In this document: piece by piece, positions 34,501 to 45,400 of the stretch
How the letters are laid out: every line of letters begins with the position of its first letter
Position numbering within the stretch: the first letter of the stretch is position 1
From: Mixophyes australis
Taxonomy: Eukaryota > Chordata > Amphibia > Anura > Limnodynastidae
Length of the DNA: 64,000 nucleotides
Direction: 5' to 3'
Assembly: GCA_036250195.1 (NCBI GenBank)
Contig: JAVHZZ010000008.1
Span: 27,501-91,500 of the forward strand
The notes under the pieces: model-generated
Database searches by the model: none
What the model saw: only the letters and a program-made list of their open reading frames with translations
What the model was told of the DNA's origin: nothing
Program-made: the position numbers and the translations under genes

Positions 34501-37500
34501 CCCCACTTATGGCACAGTCACACCTCCCCCCCTCAGTTACCCCCACTTATCGCACAGTCACACCTCCCCTCCTCAGTTACCCCCACTTATGGCACAGTCA
34601 CACCTCCCCCCCTCAGTTACCCCCACTTATGGCACAGTCACCCCCCCCCTCAGTTACCCCCACTTATAGCACAGTCACACCCCCCCCTCAGTTACCCCCA
34701 CTTATGGCACAGTCACACCCCCCCTCAGTTACCCCCACTTATAGCACAGTCACACCCCCCCTCAGTTACCCCCACTTATGGCACAGTAACACCTCCTCCT
34801 CCTCAGTTACCCCCACTTATGGCACAGTCACACCTCCCCCTCCTCAGTTTCCCCCACTTATGGCACAGTCACACCCCCCCTCAGTTACCCCCACTTATAG
34901 CACAGTCACACCCCCTCCTCAGTTACCCCCACTTAGGGCACAGTCACACCTCCCCCCCTCAGTTACCCCCACTTATCGCACAGTCACACCTCCCCTCCTC
35001 AGTTACCCCCACTTATGGCACAGTCACACCTCCCCCCCTCAGTTACCCCCACTTATGGCACAGTCACCCCCCCCCTCAGTTACCCCCACTTATAGCACAG
35101 TCACACCCCCCCCTCAGTTACCCCCACTTATGGCACAGTCACACCCCCCCTCAGTTACCCCCACTTATAGCACAGTCACACCCCCCCTCAGTTACCCCCA
35201 CTTATGGCACAGTAACACCTCCTCCTCCTCAGTTACCCCCACTTATGGCACAGTCACACCTCCCCCTCCTCAGTTTCCCCCACTTATGGCACAGTCACAC
35301 CCCCCCTCAGTTACCCCCACTTATAGCACAGTCACACCCCCTCCTCAGTTACCCCCACTTAGGGCACAGTCACACCTCCCCCTCCTCAGTTACCCCCACT
35401 TATGGCACAGTCACACCTCCCCCTCCTCAGTTACCCCCACTTATAGCACAGTCACACCCCCCCTCCTCAGTTACCCCCACTTATGGCACAGTAACACCCC
35501 CCCTCAGTTACCCCCACTTATGGCACAGTAACACCTCCTCCTCCTCAGTTACCCCCACTTATGGCACAGTCACACCTCCCCCTCCTCAGTTACCCCCACT
35601 TATGACACAGTAACACCTCCCCCTCCTCAGTTACCCCCACTTATGGCGCAGTCACACACCCCCTCAGTTACCCCCACTTATAGCACAGTAACACCTCCTC
35701 CTCAGTTACCCCCACTTATGGCACAGTCACACCTCCCCCTCCTCAGTTACCCCCACTTATGGCACAGTCACACCCCCTCCTCAGTTACCCCCACTTATGG
35801 CACAGTCACACCTCCCCCTCCTCAGTTACCCCCACTTAATGCACAGTCACACCCCCCCTCAGTTACCCCCACTTATGGCACAGTCACACCCCCTCCTCAG
35901 TTACCCCCACTTATGGCATAGTCACACCCCCCCTCAGTAACCCCCACTTATGGCACAGTCACACCCCCCCTCAGTTACCCCCACTTATAGCAGTCACACA
36001 CCCCCTCCTCAGTTACCCCCACTTATGGCACAGTCACACCTCCCCCTCCTCAGTTACCCCCACTTATGGCACAGTCACACCCCCCCTCAGTTACCCCCAC
36101 TTATAGCACAGTCACACCCCCCCCCCTCCTTAGTTACCCCCACTTATGGCACAGTAACACCTCCCCTCAGTTACCCCCACTTATGGCAGAGTCACACCCC
36201 CTCCTCAGTTACCCCCACTTATGGCACAGTCACACCTCCCCCTCCTCAGTTACCCCCACTTATAGCACAGTCACACCTCCCCCTCCTCAGTTACCCCCAC
36301 TTATGGCACAGTAACACCTCCTCCTCAGTTACCCCCACTTATGGCACAGTCACACCACCCCCTCCTCACTTACCCCCACTTATGGCACAGTCACACCCCC
36401 CCCCTCAGTTACCCCCACTTATAGCACAGTCACACGCCCCCTCAGTTACCCCCACTTATGGCACAGTCACACCTCCCCCTCCTCAGTTACTCCCACTTAT
36501 GGCACAGTCACCCCCCCCCCTCAGTTACCCCCACTTATGGCACAGTCACACCTCCCCCTCCTCAGTTACCCCCACTTATGGCACAGTCACACCCCCCCTC
36601 AGTTACCCCCACTTATGGCACAGTCACACCTCCCCCCCCTCAGTTACCCCCACTTATAGCACAGTCACACCCCCCCCCCTCCGTTACCCCCACTTATGGC
36701 ACAGTCACACCTCCCCCTCCTCAGTTACCCCCACTTATGGCACAGTCACACCCCCCCTCAGTTACCCCCACTTATGGCACAGTCACACCCCCCCCCTCAG
36801 TTACCCCCACTTATAGCACAGTAACACCTCCCCCCTCCTCAGTTACCCCCACTTATAGCACAGTCACACCTCCCCCCCCCCTCAGTTACCCCCACTTATA
36901 GCACAGTCACACCTCCCCCTCCTCAGTTACCCCCACTTATGGCACAGTCACACCTCCCCCTCCTCAGTTACCCCCACTTATGGCACAGTCACACCCCCCC
37001 TCAGTTACCCCCACTTATGGCACAGTCACACCCCCCCTCAGTTACCCCCACTTATAGCACAGTAACACCTCCCCCCTCCTCAGTTACCCCCACTTATAGC
37101 ACAGTCACACCTCCCCCCCCCTCAGTTACCCCCACTTATAGCACAGTAACACCTCCCCTCCTCAGTTACCCCCACTTATAGCACAGTAACACCTCCCCCC
37201 CTCAGTTACCCCCACTTATGGCACAGTCACACCTCCCCCCCCCCCTCAGTTACCCCCACTTATGGCACAGTCACACCTCCCCCTCCTCAGTTACCCCCAC
37301 TTATGGCACAGTCACACCTCCCCCCCCTCAGTTACCCCCACTTATGGCACAGTAACACCTCCCCCTCCTCAGTTACCCCCACTTATGGCACAGTCACACC
37401 TCCCCCTCCTCAGTTACCCCCACTTATGGCACAGTCACACCCCCCCTCAGTTACCCCCACTTATGGCACAGTCACACCCCCTCAGTTACCCCCACTTATG

Positions 37501-39152
37501 GCACAGTCACCCCCCCCCTCAGTTACCCCCACTTATAGCACAGTAACACCTCCCCCCTCCTCAGTTACCCCCACTTATAGCACAGTCACACCTCCCCCCC
37601 CCTCAGTTACCCCCACTTATAGCACAGTCACACCTCCCCCCCCCCTCAGTTACCCCCACTTATGGCACAGTCACACCTCCCCCCCTCAGTTACCCCCACT
37701 TATGGCACAGTCACACCTCCCCTCCTCAGTTACCCCCACTTATGGCACAGTCACACCTCCCCTCCTCAGTTACCCCCACTTATGGCACAGTCACACCCCC
37801 CCTCAGTTACCCCCACTTATGGCACAGTCACACCTCCCCTCCTCAGTTACCCCCACTTATGGCACAGTCACACCTCCCCTCCTCAGTTACCCCCACTTAT
37901 GGCACAGTCACACCCCCCCTCAGTTACCCCCACTTATGGCACAGTCACACCCCCCCTCCTCAGTTACCCCCACTTATAGCACAGTCACACCCCCCCCCCT
38001 CAGTTACCCCCGCTTATGGCACAGTCACACCCCCCCTCAGTTACCCCCACTTATAGCACAGTCACACCCCCCCTCAGTTACCCCCACTTATAGCACAGTA
38101 ACACCTCCCCCCTCCTCAGTTACCCCCACTTATAGCACAGTCACACCTCCCCCCCCTCAGTTACCCCCACTTATAGCACAGTAACACCTCCCCTCCTCAG
38201 TTACCCCCACTTATAGCACAGTAACACCTCCCCCCCTCAGTTACCCCCACTTATGGCACAGTCACACCTCCCCCCCCCCCTCAGTTACCCCCACTTATGG
38301 CACAGTCACACCTCCCCCTCCTCAGTTACCCCCACTTATGGCACAGTCACACCTCCCCCCCCTCAGTTACCCCCACTTATGGCACAGTAACACCTCCCCC
38401 TCCTCAGTTACCCCCACTTATGGCACAGTCACACCTCCCCCTCCTCAGTTACCCCCACTTATGGCACAGTCACACCCCCCCTAAGTTACCCCCACTTATG
38501 GCACAGTCACACCTCCCCCTCCTCAGTTACCCCCACTTATGGCACAGTCACACCCCCTCAGTTACCCCCACTTATGGCACAGTCACACCCCCCCTCAGTT
38601 ACCCCCACTTATAGCACAGTAACACCTCCCCCCTCCTCAGTTACCCCCACTTATAGCACAGTCACACCTCCCCCCCCCTCAGTTACCCCCACTTATAGCA
38701 CAGTCACACCTCCCCCCCCCCTCAGTTACCCCCACTTATGGCACAGTCACACCTCCCCCCCTCAGTTACCCCCACTTATGGCACAGTCACACCTCCCCTC
38801 CTCAGTTACCCCCACTTATGGCACAGTCACACCCCCTCCTCAGTTACCCCCACTTATGGCACAGTCACACCTCCCCTCCTCAGTTACCCTCACTTATGGC
38901 ACAGTCACACCCCCCCTCAGTTACCCCCACTTATGGCACAGTCACACCCCCCCTCCTCAGTTACCCCCACTTATAGCACAGTCACACCCCCCCCCCTCAG
39001 TTACCCCCGCTTATGGCACAGTCACACCCCCCCTCAGTTACCCCCACTTATAGCACAGTCACACCCCCCCTCAGTTACCCCCACTTATGGCACAGTCACA
39101 CCCCCCCTCAGTTACCCCCACTTATGGCACAGTAACACCCCCCCTCCTCCCC
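25537..39152. repeat. 13.6-kb C-rich minisatellite, ~36-42 bp unit
   Basis: Some 330-350 tandem copies of cagttacccccacttatggc plus acagtcacacctccccctcct. Length variants come mainly from the C tract and cctcct (about 36, 38, 39, 41 and 42 bp), and from atggca/atagca/atgaca switches. The minus strand has two or more G-runs of four to seven per unit. Blocks of several hundred bp recur (for example the sequence around 30,138, 30,927, 32,081 and 36,458), so the array grew by segmental copying as well as by monomer slippage. Open frames up to 639 codons exist on the + strand because only tatag and tatga variants supply stops. The products are Pro/Ser/His repeats that jump frame between homologous blocks, so they are not annotated as genes. 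Confidence 0.97.
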
Positions 39153-39244
39153 TCATCGCACAGTATCGCCGCCTCCCTGTCAGACGGGGTTGGACGGAGC
39201 CGCCTCCCGGTGACGGGACAGGAAGAGGCCGCACCGTCCGCTCT

Positions 39245-39250
39245 ATGTGA
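39245..39250 (+). promoter_or_regulatory. Start-stop minimal uORF (ATGTGA)
   Basis: An ATG followed at once by TGA lies 21 nt (ATG to ATG) upstream of the first in-frame EFCAB14 ATG, and its TGA is in frame with the main reading frame. If it is in the mRNA, it forms the shortest possible uORF and also proves the main frame cannot extend further 5'. The context of this ATG is weak (T at -3). Confidence 0.6.
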
Positions 39251-39265
39251 CCCCGGTCTGCTCTC

Positions 39266-39489
39266 ATGGGCTCCGGAGCTCTGTCCGCCGGGCCCCCGCC
39301 CCCCCCAACCCCGCACAAGAAGATGAAGAAGCGGAAGGAGCTGAACGCGCTGATCGGTCTATCCGGGGACGGCGGCAGGAAGAAGCCGAAGACAGGGAGC
39401 GGCCACCGGCTGCTCCGGACCGAGCCCCCGGCCTCCGACTCCGACACCGAAGAGGACTTCACCTCCCCGGGAGAGCGGCACTGCCGGAG
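39266..39489 (+). CDS. EFCAB14: EFCAB14 exon 1
   Basis: Codons 1-74 plus two bases, ending at donor ag|gtatga. It encodes a Pro-rich start (GPPPPPTPHKK), the basic MKKRKELNALIGL segment, HRLLRTEPP and an acidic SDSDTEEDF stretch, all on the cytosolic side if the protein is type II. An in-frame TGA lies 18 nt before the first ATG. Confidence 0.9.
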
Positions 39490-42400
39490 GTATGAGCCCC
39501 TCGGTCCCACATTCATGGAGAACATCTGAGGTCACCCTGTGCCCCCCCTCTCTGTCACTGCCCCCCCCCCTCTCTGTCACTGCCCCCCCCCTCTCTGTCA
39601 CTGCCCCCCCCCTCTCTGTCACTGCCCCCCCCCTCTCTGTCACTGCCCCCCCCCCCTCTCTGTCACTGCCCCCCCCCCCTCTCTGTCACTGCCCCCCCCC
39701 CCTCTCTGTCACTGCCCCCCCCCTCTCTGTCACTGCCCCCCCCCCCTCTCTGTCACTGCCCCCCCCCCCTCTCTGTCACTGCCCCCCCCCCTCTCTGTCA
39801 CTGCCCCCCCCCCTCTCTGTCACTGCCCCCCCCCCCTCTCTGTCACTTGCCCCCCCCCCCTCTCTGTCACTGCCCCCCCCCTCTCTGTCACTGCCCCCTC
39901 CTCTCTGTCACTGCCCCCCTCTCTCTGTCACTGCCCCCCCCCCCTCTGTCACTGCCCCCCCCCCCTCTCTGTCACTGCCCCCCCCCCTCTCTGTCACTGC
40001 CCCCCCCCCCTCTGTCACTGCCCCCCCCCCAACCCCGTCTGTCACTGCCCCCCCCAACCCCGTCTGTCACTGCCCCCCCCCCAACCCCGTCTGTCACTGC
40101 CCCGCTCCCATCTCTGTCACTGCCCCGCTCCCATCTCTGTCACTGCCCCGCTCCCATCTCTGTCACTGCCCCGCTCCCATCTCTGTCACTGCCCCGCTCC
40201 CATCTCTGTCACTGCCCCGCTCCCATCTCTGTCACTGCCCCGCTCCCATCTCTGTCACTGCCCCGCTCCCATCTCTGTCACTGCCCCGCTCCCATCTCTG
40301 TCACTGCCCCCCCCCTCTCTCTGTCACTGCCCCCCCCTCTCTCTGGCACTGCCCCCCCCCCCCCCTCTCTGGCACTGCCACCCCCACCCCCGTCTGTCAC
40401 TGCCCCCCCCCTCCCCTCTCTGTCACTGACCCGCTCCCCTCTCTGTCACTGACCCCCCACCCCCCTGCTCTCGTCTCCCCACCCCCATACCCCGCCCCCC
40501 CCCCCCCCCTCCCTTGCGCTCTCTCTCGTCTCCCCACCCCCCTTGCTGGAGAGGAATATTGGTAATAAATTGGCACTCTGACTCTAGTTAAACACACTTC
40601 TAAATGATTTCTGAAATAGGAATTTTCAATTAGAGGTTTTGCTTACAGCAGTATATGCACATTCAGGGTGGCAGATTGTACTATGACCAGTGAGCTGCCA
40701 GCAGATATTTAGCTAGAGGTCATCATCCCCTTTCTTCGCAGTGTACAACGTCCTTGCAGACCTTTGGAGTGGATAAGGAATAATATCATGAGTTACTCCA
40801 CCTCTGTGATTGAGAAAACATTCTACTATTTGTATTGTACGAACTAGTGTCCTCTGAGCTGTACTCTGTGTGTTCACTCAACGATCTAAATCCATCCTTT
40901 CTTTTACTTTCCACTTGTCAGGAACATGACATGAGTGACGTGTTTAACTGTATTATGCCACAAGCCATAGACCAAGACATGTACCTGCAACGGGTACACG
41001 GCCAGTTATTGTACCCAGCTGCATCTTCTGTAGTTGGAGAACGTGCTCTTTTTACCTTTAAAACATTGCTCTGACTTCGGTTTACGATTGAACATTTAAC
41101 CATATCTTGTATCTCTCTTCCAGGGGGGGCCTTCTGCAGTGCTGCAAGGTCTGTTATCCTTTCTGTGGTTTTATCGTACTGACCGCATGCACAGTGACTT
41201 GTATTGGCCTAGTCTGGATGCAAGTTGCCCTGAAGGAAAACATTGATGCGCTTAAAGAACAGTTCAAAACAAGTAAGTAATGTTTTCATGTTATAAATTA
41301 AATATGTTTGTTCTGTATTATATCAATATTTTAAGTGTCCTCTTAAAAGCTAACTCCATTTGTTTGTTTTTTTAAAAAGCAATATTTAAAAGCTTGGACC
41401 CTACATGTAATGTATATAAAATAATGACCTGCTATCTAGACTCATCTGCATGATTGGATTCCTTCGCTGCGTTCCAAATGGAATTTAAGAAAACCGCCAG
41501 AGATCCATTGATATTTATGCAGAAATCGTGAACATTCAGCACTCGGAGGAACTGACACAATTTCTTTGTCCACAACAAGAGTGACCAGGAGATCATTGGA
41601 TCCCTGCACTGTCCTGTTTCTCTGCAGGTTTTCTTGAGCTGGGACCTGCTTTGGACAGAACTTGAGAAACGGCTCATGTGACTGAGCCCATATAGTTGTC
41701 TAAATGCTACTGGATTAGATCACACTATATCTATTTGCTTATTTCTTCTTGCGTTTCAAATTGTTTCCATGGTACGCAAGACCCACGACTGTTGCTGGGA
41801 TCTCCAGTGCCCCTTTCCACAGTTTGCGCATGCACGGCTCCCCGATACACCTGCACCTTTTCCGATCTCTGATCCTAGGGCCATGATCACGTGCCCTGGT
41901 AAGACCTGTTTGCCCTGGGTCTTTGGGGGGTCACACTCAGGTAAGCTGTTGGTGCTAGATGTGTGGAGCTCTAAGCATGTCAGAAAAAATATTTGTGTTT
42001 CCTTACAATAATGGCAATATATGATCAGACACAGAAGCACAGGAAAGGCCAACTATCATGGAGAAAAAGAGTTATTATTATTTGGGTAGAGTTAAACAGT
42101 GCAAACCAATTTGGATTGAAACTAATGAGTTGAAAAATGGAGGTGGTGGCTTGGCCTGGTTAGAGATGATCAGAGAGAACTGACAGTATTTAGCTGGTGA
42201 GAAGTAGAGAGGGCAGACAGGAGTCTGTGAGAGAGGTTAAGAGCACTACAGAGAGATACAACATGAACGGGGTTTCACCTCAGCCTGATCCAGTCCCTGA
42301 AGAAGAGGGATCCGTTCTACCTCCAGAGAGATAATAAAAAAGTCTTGTACATTACACATCATAAATTGTACATATGAGACCTGGTCAGGTCGGTACAAAT

Positions 42401-45400
42401 AGTAGCCAAGGAGAGATTACATATATGAGTAAAACTGCACCACATAAAGACTGGACTCAATGTGAGGGTCCACACCTTCACACCCCATTTTATTTAGGAA
42501 CAGATCTGTGATAATCAGGACTTAAATGTGTACTACATGGTACATGTGGGACTGTTAAGGGCAGCTAATAGTACTTAATCCTCAAGATTTAGGCTAAGAC
42601 AGTGATTATAGTTTTAATTTTTGGGATCATCTTAAGAAATCAACTTCTTTTTAGATTGTTTATAGAGTAATGCTTATATTTTATTTATTACTGTCAACTT
42701 AATTTATTGGCTAATTTAAAAATACCGCTTAGAGCTGTCTTCACTTTTGCATTGTGTGAATTGATTCTACCCCTAAATCCTTTCCCAAGAAAAGTCTTTT
42801 CTGACCCAGTGGTCTGAATCCAGCCGAGGCCTTGTCTGTCTCTGCTCAGGGTCCGCGATGACAGCATCGCCCCCCCCCCCCCCCCCCCCTCGGTCCACCA
42901 CATGTCTCTTGCCAATCTCTCAGTACCTCTTGCTGGTGTGTGTTCATTGGGAGCGGTCACTGATAGAGGTGGGGGGGACACTCAAGAGGCAATGGTGCCC
43001 TTTTTATCTATTTGTATATGTCATACTTCTGGGAGATCTCTACACAATCATGGGGTGTAAATATTCATACTGGTGCCCCTGTCGTACATCTGGAGCAAAT
43101 GCTGCTGTTGTAGAGTGTGCTGCTTATTGTGTGCATACATTCAGGGATTGTATACACCAAAAACTGCACTTTAGTAACTCTACGCCTAGGACGGTATCAC
43201 TGTCTATAACCGGGTCTATTCTGTGTGTGCTATAAAGACAAGGACGTGGGGTAATTGACCCATATAAAATTTCTGAAGCGTTTTGTTTACTTCCTGCCCC
43301 CCCTGTAATATGATTGGGGGTTCGGTGAAGGCCCTATCTATTATCCCCGTAGACCAATGTTTACCATCATGGAATAGACTTCTAATGTCATAGATCAGTC
43401 GGATCACATATGTCAAGATGAATATCCAATCCAAACTTCTGTACCTTTTTCAAACCTACCAGTTAAAATCCCAACTAGTGCTTTGGTTTTTTGGGGCTTT
43501 TTATTTTTTATTTTTTTATTTTTAATGGATCTCCAAAATCTGATCTCTTGTGTTTACCTGTGTGGGTGAGGCAATCTCTACGCAAGCATCCAAAGGAGTT
43601 TCAGGTGTTCACGACATAAGGAGGTACTATAGCATTAGAACTGTCTCGGTGTGTCCAACTGCATTCCCGCCCTGGTGCAAGGCTCGGACATGTAACGCTC
43701 ATTTTTAATTATGGTTTTTGGTGCAAAGTACACTGGATTCTTCCACAACGGAGGCCATGAAAGTACATTCCACCACATCTTTCTCCTGTAAAATGGGTTG
43801 GGTACGCTTTACCGATGTCTGCTACTGCGACATGGAGAACTCTTATAAAGAAAATCCGAAATTATGAAAAAACGATTGGAAAATAACCAGACTTCACCCT
43901 GACTCTGGAGATCTCCGATGGGAGCACCACGCTGACAGCAAGTGATTCTGATTGGAGAAGTGTTCGGCTCTGCAGGGTGATGTCATCGCTACGTCTGTGT
44001 GACAAATTCAAATAATATAAACCGCTCTAAATTTCTTTCTTTCTATTGCCAGAGTATTGAATATATCACCAGAACCCGATCTCCTTTACAACGGCTTGGA
44101 TTCAAAATTACCCCCTTTTATTAAACAATATCAGATGCGTTGTTCCTGTCTTAATCAATAAGTAGAGTATAAATTTATTATTTTTCTCCTTTGGAACCTG
44201 AACTGCAATTACCTCCTGGTTCCCTGCTCTCCTTTATTGTTACTAAATAAAAACTAAGTTGTGCCCTGATTTGTACATGACATTATGATACCTCTGCAAC
44301 AGTTTATTCTGTAACTGTGTTTTACTAATATGTAAAATATTATGTGTGTTATTTTATGTGCTTAATTAAGTGCCTGGAGAACAGAGGTACATGAGGGACT
44401 GGTTAGATTTCTCCCCTGCCCTAATGTGAGCAGCCCCTCTGTGCTTGTGCTCAGACAGGGAACAGGATGTAACGATTGGTGTTCACAGGTGGTGGTCAGC
44501 GCTAGGTCCAGTTGTAACATGTATGTACCTTCCTGGCAGTAGGTGTATTTATACAGTGTCTGGGAATCCTGTAACATGAAAACCTTCTATGTACATCTGT
44601 GTGCTTCCAGTAGATGTGTTTGCCCAGCCGGGTCAGTGACTGTGATAAATTTGTTGTACATATAAGAGATCTTTTGGATTTGAAATGTCTAATTTTTTTT
44701 ATTTTTTTTTTGCATCTGTCCCTGTTTATATGCACATTGATTTGCAGTCAAGACGGCATCCATTGCAGGGGTGCAGAATTTAGCATGTTCTGGACTTCCT
44801 TGGTCTGCGCACACGTCTGCACTTTGTACTGTGCACTTTGTACTGTGCTGTGTGCGAAGATTAGATCTATTTTGTAGGGCGAGATTAAAGGTGGGGAGGT
44901 TACAGGGGCAGCATGGAGCTGCGGAGCCTTTTGGAGCTGGCCCAGATGGGCTTTCGGGTCGTACATTCAATATGGTGCCTTTTACTTCTTCCAGGAGCAT
45001 TTTACATGGAAAAAGCATAAATGACAAAATCTATTCCCTTTCTCTCTTCTATACTAGTGGACTCCAGTCAAAAGAATTCATTTCAAGAGCTTCCCAAAAT
45101 AAATGAAGATTTGCTCATCAAACAGAAACATCTGGATGAGATTGTGAGTGGGGATCTGGGTCTCAATACTCTGTGGACCAACATCACAGAGATGAATAAG
45201 CAGGTGAGTACCTGACAGTGTGAGTCTTTCCTCTTACATTATTATTATTATTATCGTTTATTTTTAGGGCACCACAAGGTTTCCGCAGCGCCGCACACAG
45301 TTCAAACAGTAGACTATACAGAGTAGAACAGTACAGAACATTAAACACTATGTACCAATACTTCAGAAACTCCGGGTGGGCAGATACAGTATACACGGAG

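Larger units (their letters stand above)
39153..39540 (+). promoter_or_regulatory. EFCAB14: CpG island, promoter and 5' UTR of EFCAB14
   Basis: GC- and CpG-dense sequence begins as soon as the minisatellite ends and covers exon 1 and its splice donor. No TATA box is evident, as expected for a CpG-island promoter. Only about 113 bp separate the last recognisable array monomer from the first ATG. The core promoter and 5' UTR must therefore lie in this gap, overlap the array, or lie beyond it in an unseen upstream exon. The transcription start cannot be placed by reading alone. Confidence 0.65.

Noticed and set aside
33612..35531. 639-codon open frame in the 13.6-kb array, and many similar ones
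   Set aside because: The frame exists only because the repeat lacks stops in most variants. Its Pro/Ser/His product changes phase between homologous blocks, it has no start context, and overlapping frames are equally open.
39492..40565. 357-codon Ser/Pro/Cys frame in intron 1
   Set aside because: It is a C-rich minisatellite inside an intron, open only through composition.
40835..41074. 79-codon frame after ccacttgtcag in intron 1, considered as an alternative exon
   Set aside because: Exons 1 and 2 join in the correct phase directly. The sequence has no resemblance to EFCAB14 and no good donor was seen.
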